Shown: positions 9,751 through 20,362, counted from the first letter of the stretch. The stretch is 64,000 nucleotides of DNA from Symbiodinium natans (GCA_905221605.1 CAJNDS010002079.1:2698359-2762358), one strand, 5' to 3'. Notes: generated by a model from the sequence alone, not told the origin. Program-made: numbers and translations.

Positions 9751-10185
9751 AAAAAACAATGCTTCTGAATCCGCCACATGGCATTTCCACACGCAGATGA
9801 CATGTTGCAGCCCTATCATGGCTATGCACGACAGCCTGCCCATGCAGGCCATGGACACGTATTTTTCCTTTACATACGTTTGAAAAGGTATGTTATATAT
9901 ATATATATGTTATTACTCAAACCACTGTTAGACTCCACTGATTTTCTTCTCTTGTATCAGACTCCGTAGCCTAAACAATGCCTTTAAACTATAGGAACTA
10001 CAAGGGAACTTACCTCTACATTTGATGTCTATAACTTAAGCTAACTCCACCTAACTTTTTAGCTAACTAACATAACTATGTTAACTAGTTATAAAAAAGC
10101 CAGGATTCCAAGTACTTCTGCGGTATTATGCGGTGTGGTATTGCTCTTATTGCGGCGTGTGCGGTTGGTTGCGGTTCGGCCCCTC
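9751..10185. other. AT-rich 3' flank of the transposase-like gene
   Basis: Contains a TATATATA microsatellite (about 9894-9909) and AT-rich sequence with TAACTAG-type direct repeats (about 10025-10095), then GCGG-rich DNA from 10117. No gene seen. This is the boundary between gene block and repeat block. Confidence 0.5.
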
Positions 10186-11695
10186 CCACAGGCCCCTCCC
10201 ACCCAAGCCCCTCCCCCACCCCTCCCCCACCCCTTTTTCCCCTTCCCCCCTCCCACCAAGACCTCCCACCTAAGCCCTCCCCACTCCCACCTAGCCCCCC
10301 TGCCCCCTCTTCCCCCCTAAGACCTGCCCACCTAAAACCTCCCACCTAAGACCTCCCACCTAAGACCTCCCACCTCACCTTCGACCTCCACCCAAGCCCT
10401 CCCCTTCCTCCCACCTAAGGGCCCTCCCCACTCCCACCTAGCCCCCCCTCCCCCCTCCTCCCCACCTAAAACCTCCCACCTAAGACCTCCCACCAAAGAC
10501 CTCCCACCGAGACGTCCCACCTTCGACCTCCCACCCAAGCCCTCCCTTCCTCCCACCTAAGGGCCCTCCCCACTCCCACCTAACCCCCCCTCCCCCCTCC
10601 TCCCCACTTAAGACCTCCCACCTACACCTCCCACCCAAGACCTCCCGACCTCCCACCTAAAACCTCCCACCCAAGACCTCCCACCTAAGACCTCCCACCT
10701 AAACCCCCCCTTCGCCCTCCCACCAAAGACCTTCCACCGAACTCCCACCTAAGACCTCCCACCAAACACCCCCCCAAGACCTTTCACCTAAAACCTCCCA
10801 CCTAAGACCTACCCCTCTTGTACACCCTCCCCTCGCCACACCCCTCCCCCACTCCCACCTGGCCCCCCTCCCTCCCACCCAAAACCTCCCACTACGACCT
10901 CCCACCCAAGATCCCACCTGCCTAAGCTCCTAAACCCTTCCTTGCCCTCCAGCCGCTGTCCGCCCAGGCCTTCCCAACCCCCCCCCCCCCTCCCCTTTCC
11001 TTTCCCACAAAGGCTGGTGGGGCAGGGTGGGAAGGGCCCACCAGCCTAGGTGGGAGTGGGGGTTGGGGAAGGGTGGGGGTGCAGGTGGGAGGTTTGGGGA
11101 GGGGTGGGGTTAGGTGGGTGGGAGCAGGGGTTGGTAGGTGGGAGTGGAGGGGGGGTTAGGTGGGAGGGGGATAGGTGGGAGTTGGTTGGTTGGGAGGGGG
11201 GGTAGGTGGGAGTTGGTTGGTGGGAGGGGGCAGGGGGGCTGGGTGGGAGTGGGAGTTGGTGGGTGGGAGGGGTAGGTGAGCGGGTAGGTGGGAGGGGTGG
11301 GAGTGGGAGGGAGGGGGGTAGCTGGGTGGGAGGGGGGGGTAGTTGGTGGGAGGAGAGGGGCGGGTTAGGTGGGAGGGGGTGGGAGTTGGTGGGGGGGGGG
11401 TTAGGTGGGAGTGGAGGGGTCAGTTGGTGGGGGTGGGGGAGGGGGGGGGGTAGGGCTTGGTGGGAGGGTTGAGGGGGGGTGGGGTGGGAGGACGGGGTGG
11501 CGGGTAGGGGGGGTAGGAGGGGGTTGTGGGGAGGGGGGTAGGTGGGGGTTGGGAGCGGTTAGATGGGAGTTGGGTGGTAGGTGGGAAGTTAGGTGGGAGG
11601 GGGTTGGGCGGGAGTTTGGAGGGGGGTGTGGGTCGGTGGGGGTAGGTGGGAGGGGGCGGGAGTGGTGGGAGGTTTGGGGGGAGGGGTGGGGGTGG
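10186..11695. repeat. 1.5 kb inverted low-complexity structure, C-rich then G-rich
   Basis: 10190-10990 is made of CCTCCCACCTAAGA-type units on the + strand; 11047-11695 is made of the complementary TAGGTGGGAGG-type units. The arms are therefore complementary over hundreds of bases. GCGGT-rich sequences flank both sides (10117-10180 and 11697-11780). Frames within it are Pro- or Gly-rich artefacts of the repeats. Confidence 0.85.
11012..11046. other. hairpin at the centre of the inverted structure
   Basis: GGCTGGTGGG (11012-11021) and CCCACCAGCC (11037-11046) form a perfect 10-bp stem with a 15-nt loop, located at the switch from C-rich to G-rich strand. Confidence 0.7.
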
Positions 11696-11964
11696 GGGCG
11701 TGCGCAGCGATGCCGCGGTGCGGCGCGGCGTGTGTGCGATACTACCGGTTCGGTATGCGGTGCGTTGCGGTTTGCGATATTTGTATTGTTGAAACAGCCC
11801 TGTTCAGGGGTGCAAGGGTTCCAGAGGGGTTTAGGGTTCGGGGATTCAGGGGTTCAGGGGGTTCTGGGTTTAGGGTTCAGGGGCGTTTAATAGGGGGTTC
11901 GGGAAGTTCAGGGTTTTATGGTATAGGGCTGTGCGGGGTTTGGAGTGAGCGTACGTTTCTTGGC

Positions 11965-12087
11965 TCTCTTGACCAGCAAGGTCTAGCGGAATCCAAGAAA
12001 GCCAAGAAGAAGAGGAAGCAGCTTGCAAAGATATGGGCCGACGTCGATGAGATGACCGGGGGTTCCCTCATGAACATGTTGTACCCT
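11965..12087 (+). CDS. coding-like island, Lys-rich
   Basis: Frame 1 reads SLDQQGLAESKKAKKKRKQ then LAKIWADVDEMTGGSLMNML, clearly protein-like. It has TTTAGGG-type DNA on the left and CCCTAAA on the right, the opposite of most exon-like islands. Function unknown. Confidence 0.4.
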
Positions 12088-12240
12088 AAACCCTACTTAA
12101 ACCCTACGGACTAAACCCTAAACCCTAAACCCTAAACCCTAAACCCTAAACCCTAAACCCTAAACCCTAAACCCTAAGCCCTAAGCCCTAAGCCCTAAAC
12201 CCTAAACCCTAAACCCTCAACCCTCAACCCTAAACCCAAA
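12088..12240. repeat. CCCTAAA array
   Basis: About 20 units, with a few CCCTAAG variants clustered together. Confidence 0.95.
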
Positions 12241-12252
12241 TGCGGGATTCAC

Positions 12253-12393
12253 ATGAGCTCCAAGAGGTGGAGGCCGATGTCGGCATGGAAGCTGGGTGGG
12301 AAGAAAGACGGCTGGTACTGCGACGTGCACGTGGATTTTTGCCAGCAGAAGCACCCGGAGAAAGCCCAGGAGCTGAACCGGAGATACCGCTGA
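12253..12393 (+). CDS. exon-like island with Cys/His residues
   Basis: Reads MSSKRWRPMSAWKLGGKKDG then WYCDVHVDFCQQKHPEKAQE and LNRRYR to a TGA that runs into TTTAGGG repeats. Composition and residue choice look like real protein. CCCTAAA array on the left, TTTAGGG on the right. The frame is open upstream into the array (KCGIH), so the exon edge is uncertain. Confidence 0.55.
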   Translation: MSSKRWRPMSAWKLGGKKDGWYCDVHVDFCQQKHPEKAQELNRRYR

Positions 12394-12426
12394 GGGTTTA
12401 GGGTTTAGGGTTTAGGGTATAGGGCT

Positions 12427-12516
12427 ACAGATCCCGACCTGCGGTACATTGAAGACCACTTGATGGCTGATATCGTCCTTTCGCACACGGCGACGCTTCG
12501 AAACATCAACCCTTGA
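12427..12516 (+). CDS. coding-like island ending in TGA
   Basis: Frame 1 reads TDPDLRYIEDHLMADIVLSH then TATLRNINP and stop. It is in the same frame as the island at 12253 but separated by a stop and a short TTTAGGG run. Could be a terminal exon. Confidence 0.4.
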   Translation, partial: TDPDLRYIEDHLMADIVLSHTATLRNINP

Positions 12517-12734
12517 CCCGACTCCCAACACCCCGCGCCCTAACTTGAGCTGTTCAGCCGGCAAGCTCTACACCCTAAGCCCCCATCCCCACTCACCCGT
12601 AGTACTAGTAGTAGTATAGCGGTGGCAGGGTGATAGATCTGAACCCTAAACCCTAACCCCCAAAGCCCTAAACCCCAAACCCTAAACCCCTAACCCTAAA
12701 CCCTAAACCCTAAACCCTGAACCCCCCGAAGCCC

Positions 12735-12821
12735 TACTCCCTCGCTTTGGAGGCCCTGGCGCTCCGACTCCCTGAGCTGCTTCCAAAGGCTGACCTGCAC
12801 TCGCCAGGGGAGCCCAGTGGG
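12735..12821 (+). CDS. exon-like island
   Basis: Reads YSLALEALALRLPELLPKAD then LHSPGEPSG. CCCTAAA repeats end just before it and TTTAGGG repeats begin right after it. Confidence 0.4.
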
Positions 12822-12822
12822 G

Positions 12823-12972
12823 TTTAGGTTTTAGGGTTTAGGTTTAGGGTTTAGGGTTAGGGTTTAGGGTTTAGGGTTTAGGGTTTAGGGTTTAGGGTTT
12901 AGGGTTTAGGGTTTAGGGTTTAGGGTTTAGGGTTTAGGGTTTAGGGTTTGGGGTTTGGGGTTTAGGGTTTCG
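12823..12972. repeat. TTTAGGG array
   Basis: About 20 near-perfect units, with two GGGGTTT variants at the right end. Confidence 0.95.
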
Positions 12973-13107
12973 GGCCGCAGGTCAGGTTGGGTGGTAAGAT
13001 CCATGCGTGGTGCGGGGTTTAGGGAAGGCTCTCGGGCCCCCAAACCCCCCAGCAATCGAGACTCCAGGAGGTACCAGCCGCTCTGTAGGAGGTTCCTTGC
13101 CTGAGGG

Positions 13108-13225
13108 AGGATCCCTAAACCCTAAACCCTAAACCCTAAACCCTAAACCCTAAACCCTAAACCCTAAACCCTAAACCCTAAACCCTAAACCCTAAACCCT
13201 AAACCCTAAACCCTAAACCCTAAAT
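13108..13225. repeat. CCCTAAA array
   Basis: About 16 perfect units ending three codons before a splice-acceptor-like TGCAAG. Confidence 0.95.
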
Positions 13226-13230
13226 GCAAG

Positions 13231-13326
13231 GCTCACCTTGATCTTGAACGCATTCGCGCAAATGCAGTTCGTGCAGAAGGACGCTTTGGACCTCCTGAGC
13301 CAGGACCGAGCCTCAGGGGGCCCCAG
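13231..13326 (+). CDS. exon-like island, 32 codons
   Basis: Between an acceptor-like ATGCAAG| and a donor-like CCCCAG|GT the length is exactly 96 nt. The phase-0 frame reads AHLDLERIRANAVRAEGRFG then PPEPGPSLRGPQ. A second frame is also open (NARLTLILNAFAQ), so the frame is not settled by sequence alone. Confidence 0.45.
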
Positions 13327-13341
13327 GTCCACGCAGTGGAG

Positions 13342-13560
13342 TTTAGGGTTTAGGGTTTAGGGTTTAGAGTTTAGGGTTTAGGGTTTAGGGTTTAGGGTGT
13401 AGGGTTTAGGGTTTAGGGTTTAGGGTTGAAGGGTTTAAGGTTTAGGGTTTAAGGGTTTAAGGGTTTAAGGGTTTAAGGGTTTAAGGGTTTAAGGGTTTAA
13501 GGGTTTAAGGGTTTAAGGGTTTAAGGGTTTAAGGTTTAAGGGTTAAGGGTTAAGGGCTAA
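13342..13560. repeat. TTTAGGG array changing to GGGTTTAA units
   Basis: Left part is TTTAGGG; the right part is a homogeneous run of about ten 8-mers GGGTTTAA. Variant units are clustered, not mixed, pointing to local amplification. Confidence 0.9.
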
Positions 13561-14109
13561 CTTTAGGGGTTTTGGGCAGTGCCCGTCTTGATCCAATTAG
13601 TTTTTTCTTGTTGGTTTGAGGGGTACCTCCAAGGGCTTATGTCGGGGGTTAGGGCTTGGGGGTTTAGCCCGAAACCCTAAACCCTAAACTATTTTCGGTT
13701 TAGGGCTTGGGGTTCAGCATCTCAAGTCCGAGCATCCACTAGTCAAGCTCGCTACTCTGGCATCGAATATCTAGCCACCTACCCCTTGGATCAAATAACA
13801 TCAGGAAAATAATAACATCAGGAAAATGTTTTCGTTTTACTTCACTGATGTACTCACAAGAGCGCAATTGCTCTTAAATCTCCCGCCTCAAGTTCTGTCG
13901 CTTTAGCCCACTTCAGCAAAGTTAAAGCGAGGAGAGGGGGCGGAGGGCGAACAAATGCATCATGCTGGAAGCTTCTCAATATGGGCTGTTTCGGGGGGGC
14001 CCCGGGACGTGCTGTCCGGGAATCCCCCCGCGACATTTGTTCTGGGGCGTCCTGGGGCGTGCTGGAGCGTCCCAGGGCCCCCCCAGGACCAACGTCTCCT
14101 TAAGTAGGC
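13561..14109. other. spacer island without recognised gene
   Basis: Includes a short direct repeat of AATAACATCAGGAAAAT (13793-13826) and a G-rich stretch with repeated GGGGCGT (14042-14066). No convincing coding sequence on either strand. Confidence 0.4.
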
Positions 14110-14280
14110 CCGAAAACCCGAACAGGCCCTTAACCCTAAACCCTAAACCCTAAACCCTAAACCCTTAAACCCTTAAACCCTTAAACCCTTAAACCCTTAA
14201 ACCCTTAAACCCTTAAACCCTTAAACCCTTAAACCCTTAAACCCTTAAACCCTTAAACCCTAAAACCCTAAAGCCCCAGA
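14110..14280. repeat. CCCTAAA array changing to CCCTTAAA 8-mers
   Basis: A homogeneous run of about thirteen CCCTTAAA units follows three or four normal CCCTAAA units. This is the complement-strand counterpart of the GGGTTTAA run at 13440-13530, so the two could pair as intron ends. Confidence 0.95.
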
Positions 14281-14499
14281 CCCCAGAGGCCCCAAACCCT
14301 AAAGCCCAAGGCCGAATAGCCCTGTCCCTTGCCCACGAAGGTTTGTGCCTATGCCCACGACCCAGTATTGTCTAAATATGTAGGGTAAGAGAAGTGTAGG
14401 GTTTTTAGGATTTACAGGGTTTAGGGTTTAGGGTTTAGGGTTCAGGATTCAGGGTTCAGGGTTCAGGGTTCAGGGTTTAGGGTTTAGGGTTCGTGCCAG

Positions 14500-14576
14500 G
14501 AGCTGCTCCTCAATGAGGAGCGCTTCCAGAGGGCCTCGGGGCGCCAGCTGGCCATGACCCTCAACGCTGTGGCCAG
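14500..14576 (+). CDS. exon-like island with GC donor
   Basis: TTCGTGCCAG| precedes a frame reading ELLLNEERFQRASGRQLAMT then LNAVA, ended by GGCCAG|GCACTC, a GC-type donor. Strongly protein-like. TTTAGGG-type repeats lie on both sides. Confidence 0.5.
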
Positions 14577-14584
14577 GCACTCTC

Positions 14585-14965
14585 AGGGTTTAGGATTTAG
14601 GGTTTAGGGTTTAGGGTTTAGGGTTTGGGGTTTGGGGTTTGGGGTTTGGGGTTTGGGGTTTGGGGTTTGGGGTTTGGGGTTTGGGTTTGGGGTTTGGGGT
14701 TGGGGTTTGGGGTTTGGGGTTTGGGGTTTGGGGTTTGGGGTTTAGGGGTTTGGGGTTTGGGGTTTCGGGTTTCGGGTATGGGGTTTGGGGTTTGGGTTTG
14801 GGTTTGGGGTTTGGGGTTTGGGGTTTGGGGCTTGGGGCTTGGGGCTTGGGGTTTGGGGTTTGGGGTTTGGGGTTTGGGGCTTGGGGTTTGGGGTTTGGGG
14901 TTTGGGGTTTGGGCTTTGGGGCTTTGGGGTTTGGGGTTTGGGGTTTGGGGTTTGGGGTTTGGGGG
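14585..14965. repeat. GGGTTTG variant array
   Basis: About 50 units of GGGTTTG rather than GGGTTTA. Frames inside give GFGVWGL repeats on + and PNPKPQT repeats on -, which are repeat artefacts. Confidence 0.95.
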
Positions 14966-15196
14966 CGCACGGCATAGTTGGGAAACCTTGTGGGTTTCGG
15001 GATGAGGTTCAGGGTTCAGGGTTTAGCTGTGGGAAGGGCTTAGGGTTTAGAGTCCCTGAGACCCCAGCCCACAGAAATCTTATCCCCAAATGCCTCCCAA
15101 GCCCCCCAAACCTTAAACCCTAGCACCCCCCTAAACCCTAAACCCTAAACCCTAAACCCTAAACCCTAAACCCTAAACCCTAAACCCTAAACCCTA

Positions 15197-15424
15197 AATT
15201 CCCACCCGGCCTGCTTAGGCCGTACCCACCCTTTTCTAGGGTGCCTGGACCCAGAATTATACCCGGCAGCGAGATACACCTTTACTGGATGGACAATGGG
15301 TGGTGACATTGGAGAGTGGTCGAATACAGCCCCTAGGGCTGAGCCTTGCTTTAGGACCACTTACGTGGTGCCTTATATTTACAAGGGAACCCAGGATCCT
15401 CCTCTTGATGAGAATACCCTAAAG
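15197..15424 (+). CDS. longest single-frame exon-like island before 24 kb
   Basis: Frame 2 starts directly after a CCCTAAA array and reads about 76 residues with aromatic and Gly/Pro-rich character: LYPAARYTFTGWTMGGDIGE, then RTTYVVPYIYKGTQDPPL and DENTL. It then runs into a C-rich low-complexity tract (15470-15715) where coding is doubtful. No family recognised. Confidence 0.5.
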
Positions 15425-15469
15425 CCCGCGCCGGCATCCTTCGGAGGACATTTGCCTGGGGGGGTACCC

Positions 15470-15715
15470 CCCCAGAGCCCAAAAAGGTTTTTTGGGTCGT
15501 CTCTGGTCTGGCCCTCCCTGGCCCCCCCTGGCCCGCCCCTGGGACCCCCTGGCCGCCCCCTGGCCGCCCTGGCCGCCCTGGCCCCCCCGACCCTCCCTGC
15601 CCCCTTTCCTGGATCCTGCTCTGGTCCCCCCGCTCTGGCCCCCCCTTTCTGGCCCCCCCCCCTGGCCCCCCTGGCCTCTGTGCCCCCGTGCCCCCCCCCC
15701 CGGCCCTTCCCCGGC
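15470..15715. repeat. C-rich low-complexity tract
   Basis: Runs of CCCTGGCC and CCCCCC units. Pro-rich + frames and Gly-rich - frames here are composition artefacts. Confidence 0.7.
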
Positions 15716-15810
15716 TTCGTCCTTTGTCTGCACAAAAAAGTTTGGTTTCATCGAGATTTGAATCGTTTTCATGGTGGGAATTGAGGGCGACAGCCCTAAA
15801 TCGAAGGGCC

Positions 15811-16052
15811 CGCCACACATTCGTCAATTTTCTCCAAGTGACGTGGCTTTCTCAATTTTTTGAGCAGGCGCGCAAATCTGAGAAGGCTCGCGAAATCCAG
15901 CGAATGCGCGGAAGAGCACGCGAAAGACTAGTGGAGGAGGAGATCCGCTCCGCCACACATTCGTCCATTTTCTCCAAGTGACGTGGCCTTCTCAATTTTT
16001 TGAGCGGGCGCGCAAATCTGAGGAGGCTCGCGAAATCCAGCGAATGCGCGGA
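15811..16052. repeat. direct duplication, 140-bp period
   Basis: About 100 bp from CGCCACACATTCGTC to CAGCGAATGCGCGGA is present at 15811-15912 and again at 15951-16052, with few differences. The unit includes TTTCTCCAAGTGACGTGGC. Confidence 0.85.
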
Positions 16053-16077
16053 GGGACCTCTGACTAAACCCTAAAAG

Positions 16078-16263
16078 GTAGTGGTTTGGGTGGTGGCCTG
16101 TGAAAGCTCACAGCGGGTGGGGAGAAAGAACCCAGCACCAATGAAATTGTTGGATTACGTTGAAAACAGATGCCTTCGCGTGACATGCCGCCCCCCCACA
16201 CCCCCTGGGTGTGTAGGGGCGCCATTTACACATGGTACTTACTGCCGCTGCGCGGCGAGACAC
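16078..16263 (+). CDS. exon-like island after a CCCTAAAAG acceptor
   Basis: The last telomere-type unit reads CTAAAAG| and the frame continues VVVWVVACESSQRVGRKN, PAPMKLLDYVENRCLRVTCR and a Cys/Pro-rich end. CCCTAAA repeats follow on the right, so it breaks the usual C-left/G-right rule. Confidence 0.4.
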
Positions 16264-16385
16264 CCTAAACCCTAAACCCTAAACCCTAAACCCTAAACCC
16301 TAAACCCTAAACCCTAAACCCTAAACCCTAAACCCTAAACCCTAAACCCTAAACCCTAAACCCTAAACCAAGCCCCCAACCGCAG

Positions 16386-16504
16386 GAACGCCAGCAGGCT
16401 CCCCAACCCCCAACATCTTCACCCTTTTCGCTCGCTTTCTTCAATATTCAGTAGGATCCTTGTTCTGGGGTTGGCCAAGCTGGGTGAACCAAACCCAACC
16501 CTGA
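16386..16504 (+). CDS. exon-like island
   Basis: Acceptor-like CCAACCGCAG| then a frame reading TPAGSPTPNIFTLFARFLQY and SVGSLFWGWPSWVNQTQP to TGA. Flanked by CCCTAAA-type repeats on both sides. Confidence 0.35.
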
Positions 16505-16970
16505 ACCCTCAACCCCTAAAACCCTCACCCCCTAAAACCGAAAAACCCTAAAACCCTAAACCCTAAAACCCTAAAACGCCAAAACCCTGAAACCCTAAAA
16601 CCCTAAACCCCCAAACCCAAACCCAAACCCCAAGAAATGCCCTAAGGCCTAAGACTTGGGCTTAGGGTTTCGGACCTGTAAGGTTTAGGGCTTGTAGGGT
16701 TTATAGGGTTTGTATGAGTTAGCCGTAAACCCTAAAGCCTGACAAAACCCTATAAGCCCTATAAAATCTGCAAACCCTTTGAAGCCTGTAAACCCTGCAG
16801 ACCCCAAAGCCTAAATCCTGTAAACCCTGAATCCTATAAACCGTCAAAACCTTAAGGATTCAACCCTAAACCCTAAACCCGAAACCCTAAACCCAAAACT
16901 CTAAACCCTAAACCCTAAACCCCAAACCCTAAACCCTAAACCCTAAACCCTAAACCCTAAACCCTAAAAG

Positions 16971-17052
16971 GCTCCAACTCCTGGAGCCCCGACTCCTGGA
17001 GTCACTCTCTTCCTGCGTCCGGACGCGCACCCAGGCGCGTGGTGGTTCGGTG
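16971..17052 (+). CDS. exon-like island between CCCTAAAAG and GTTTAGGG
   Basis: Left array ends CCCTAAAAG| and the frame reads APTPGAPTPGVTLFLRPDAH then PGAWWFG, followed directly by GTTTAGGG repeats. Both candidate splice sites come from the array edges. Confidence 0.4.
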
Positions 17053-17340
17053 TTTAGGGTTTAGGGTTTAGGGTTTAGGGTTTAGGGTTTAGGGTTTAGG
17101 GTTTAGGGTTTAGGGTTTAGGGTTAGGGTAGGGTTAGGGTTTAGGGTTTAGGGTTTTTAGGGTTTAGGGTTTAGGGTTTAGGGTTTAGGGTTTAGGGTTT
17201 AGGGTTTAGGGTTTAGGGTTTAGGGTTTAGGGTTTAGGGTTTAGGGTTTAGGGTTTAGGGTTTAGGGTTTAGGGTTTAGGGTTTAGGGTTTAGGTTTTAA
17301 AGCTTAGAGTTTAGAGTTTAGGGTTTAGGGTTTAGGGTTT
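17053..17340. repeat. TTTAGGG array
   Basis: About 40 units with a small disruption near 17120-17155. Confidence 0.95.
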
Positions 17341-17700
17341 GCTGTTCAGGGTTTTGGTTTTAGGGTTTAGGTTGAGGGTTTTGGGGTTTCGGGGTTTAGG
17401 GTTTCGGGCGTTGGGGTGTAGAGTTTTGTGGGAGCTTGTTTCTTCCCAGGGTCTGAATGGAGGGGTTTCTTTTCCTTCGGCGTTTTGGTTCATAGGCTCA
17501 TGGGGCTCCAAAGATTGAGATGTGTGGGCTTTCGGGAGTCTGCGGTTCGAGGTTTTGGGTTCATGCTTCCCTTCGACTGCCCTAAGCCTGAATCCTGACA
17601 CCTTAAACTATTCCAAAAGCCAAACCAGGGTCCCTTCCTTCTTGTTGGGACGGCCTTCGGTTTTCTTGAAAACCACAATTGAGCCAAAGAGGCGTTCTCT
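17341..17700. other. spacer, no clear gene
   Basis: Degenerate TTTAGGG to about 17410, then unique DNA. Open frames on both strands are mediocre. A 22-nt poly-C run follows at about 17855-17876. Confidence 0.35.
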
Positions 17701-18009
17701 TGCCCTGAACCCTAAGCCCCTAAACCCTGAACCTTAAACCCTGAACCCTAAACCCTAAACCCTAGACCCTCAGCCCATTGTGCCTCCCATCATGCAATGC
17801 CTGGCACCCTGAAAAAAAAGCTTCCCCTTGACCCGATGTGAATGAACCTTGCATCACCCCCCCCCCCCCCCCCCCTCTAAGCCCCAAAAGCCTAAACCCT
17901 AAAGCCTAAACCTCATAGGGTTTAGGGTTTAGGGTTTAGGGCCTAGGGTTTAGGGTTTAGGGTTTAGGGTTTAGGGTTTAGGGTTTAGGGTTGAAGCTGC
18001 CCCAAGCAG

Positions 18010-18096
18010 GACTTCGACCCCCAATCCTTCTGCGTGGTGGCCAACGCCGCAGCCAAGCTCCAGCCACGACCTCGACGTCCCAGGGCTCTGCTCTAG
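18010..18096 (+). CDS. exon-like island ending in TAG
   Basis: After GCCCCAAGCAG| the frame reads DFDPQSFCVVANAAAKLQPR then PRRPRALL and stop. TTTAGGG repeats on both sides. Confidence 0.4.
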   Translation, partial: DFDPQSFCVVANAAAKLQPRPRRPRALL

Positions 18097-18165
18097 CTTA
18101 GTAGCTGTTTAGGGTTTAGGGTTTAGGGTTTAGGGTTTAGGGTTTAGGGTTTAGGGTTTAGGGTA

Positions 18166-18499
18166 CACTTTACACTTTTTTGGGATACTATAATCCCCTA
18201 TAGAACTGAAAGTGTGCACTTTTTAAGGGGCTCATGAACTCAGCAACTAAGCTAGGCTTCGGTTGCAGTCACTTCGTGCTCACTACTTAGGAGCACTTCG
18301 AAGGTTGCATTGGCTGAGAGGAACTTCTGTTTTCTCGCTTTGGATCTTCAAGAGTTTTGTGAGCTTATCTCAGCTTAGCTCATCTCGGTGATCGCCTGGA
18401 GGTATGCCGACTTCATCCAATCTCATTTTGCGCGATTCACTACAGCTGCACTTCAACAGAGTTGAAGCCACTTCGTTCAACTGCGCTGTTTCAAGGGAC
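18166..18499. other. spacer with a small hairpin element
   Basis: 18168-18225 holds an imperfect inverted repeat (TACACTTT...AAAGTGT and CACTTTTTAAGGGG). The rest is rich in GCACTTCG and AGCTTAGCT-type words. No gene recognised. Confidence 0.4.
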
Positions 18500-19784
18500 C
18501 CAAAACCCTGAACCCTGAACCCTAAACCCTAAACCCTAAACCCTAAACCCTAAACCCTAAACCCTAAACCACCAAGATAGAGCACTCTCGTGCAGCCTGA
18601 GCCTGAACTTCAGACCCACACTTTCATGCGTGGCTCAAGTTTCTGGGAGAGATAGCAACTTCGTGCTTCGGGGTTGCCCTCTCTTTGCGTATATACATAT
18701 ATAAGGTTGAGGGTTTAGGGTTTAGGGTTTAGGGTTTAGGGTTTAGGGTTTAGAGTTTAGGGTTTAGGGTTTAGGGTAGCTTGTATCTCGCGGGGGGCGG
18801 GCTGAGGGCTCGAGGTTTAGGGGCGTGGGGATTGGCAGGCTGCCTTCCTTTGTGGCTTTGAGCGTTGATTTGCCATAGCGAGCTCTGACCCTACAGGTCT
18901 TACCAAAAACTCCCCCACCCCACCCCCCACCCCCTCCCCGCAACCTTGAAATCTCCCACGACCACCCCTCGGGCTCAGGGTTTGAGCTGGGGTTGATTAG
19001 GGCTTAGTGCTTCGGGCTTTTGTTCCTTGGGCTAGGGTCGCTGAGCAAGGGGATCTTGGCACCTCTTTAAGGCAAGGGATTTCGGCACCTGCGACCGCTC
19101 TTTTTGAGGTTAGGCGTGGAGACGTTCCAGGCGGGCGGAGGGCCGAGGGTTTAGGATTCGGGTTTGGGGGGGGGGGGGGGGGGCAGCATAAGACCGCACG
19201 GACTCGTACTTCAAGTTTCGGGCTTAGGTTTAGGGTTCAGTGTGCAGGGTTTAGGGTTTAGGGCTTAGGGCTTAGGGCTTTGGGTTTATTGGCGCTGAGG
19301 CCCCGGTGGTGAACTCGCGGAGATGGTTGGCCCATGGGTAGGTGGTAGTGGGATGGTGGAGTTTCCGAACATTTAGGGTTTAGGGTTTAGGGTTTAGGGT
19401 TTTAGGGGGGTGGGTCCTTCTTATGAGATTCTAGCAAATTTGTTCCAGCAGATTTCGGGGCTAGAAAGGGACGGGGGGGGAACCTAATGTCTGGAATTCG
19501 GCTTTGCCCTACTTCTGACCACAGCAAACCCCCAAGGTAAGAACTACCCTCGCACCTTCAATGCTTCAACACCACTGTAGCCATGATGGCCCCTACACCC
19601 CTGAACTCTTTTCCGACACCCTGCCAAACTCCCAAAGAAGTCCATACCCCCAAAAAACGAGAACTAGACCCTAAACCCCACATCCCAAACCCTAAACTCT
19701 AACCCCTAAACCCTAAACTCTAACCCCTAAACCCTAAACCCCGAAACCCTAAACCCCTAAACCCCTAAACCCGAAACCTTGCAG

Positions 19785-19853
19785 GTACTGTATGCGCGGC
19801 TCCCGCGGCTTCTGGCCCGGCTCTCTGGAAGACAGCTCGCCCCAGCCTCAGAG
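19785..19853 (+). CDS. exon-like island, 23 codons
   Basis: Starts after CCCGAAACCTTGCAG|, a good 3' splice site, and reads VLYARLPRLLARLSGRQLAP then ASE, ending GAG|GTTTGA. The 69-nt length is exactly 23 codons. CCCTAAA-type DNA on the left, TTTAGGG on the right. Confidence 0.5.
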
Positions 19854-19864
19854 GTTTGAAGTTT

Positions 19865-20070
19865 AGGCTTGGGGTTTGGGGTTTAGGGTTTAGGGTTTAG
19901 GGTTTAGGGGTTTAGGGGTTTAGGGGTTTAGGGGTTTAGGGGTTTAGGGTTTTAGGGGTTTAGGGGTTTTAGTGGTTTTAGGGGTTTAGGGGTTTAGGGG
20001 TTTAGGGGTTTAGGGGTTTAGGGGTTTAGGGGTTTAGGGGTTTAGGGGTTTAGGGGTTTAGGGGTTTAGA
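19865..20070. repeat. array of GGGGTTTA 8-mers
   Basis: Starts as TTTAGGG then becomes a homogeneous run of about 20 GGGGTTTA units. Confidence 0.95.
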
Positions 20071-20362
20071 GTTGAGGGTGGAGGTTTTAGGGCTGGGTTC
20101 AGGGTGAGAGTTTGTTCGCCTGCTCTGACCTCGAATTCGTGAACTTTATGGGTGCCTTATCTGCGACTGGCGATTGGGAGATGACAGAGAGGCGCCGGAC
20201 ATGGTTGGGTACCCCAACTGACCGACATACAAACCCTATACAGCCTATACACCCTAAAACCCAATAAACCCTGCCGTATTGACCTGCTGCAAAACCTTAA
20301 CCCTAAACCCTAAACCCAAAACCCAAAACCCTAAACCCTCAACAACCGTAGGCTTTCTGCAG

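Noticed and set aside
10078-11890. Pro-rich and Gly-rich proteins on both strands
   Set aside because: Low-complexity frames produced by the C-rich/G-rich arms; no non-repeat protein sequence attached.
14611-15005. Long GFGVWGLGF or PNPKPQT repeat proteins
   Set aside because: Pure translation of GGGTTTG/CCCAAAC repeats in several frames on both strands.
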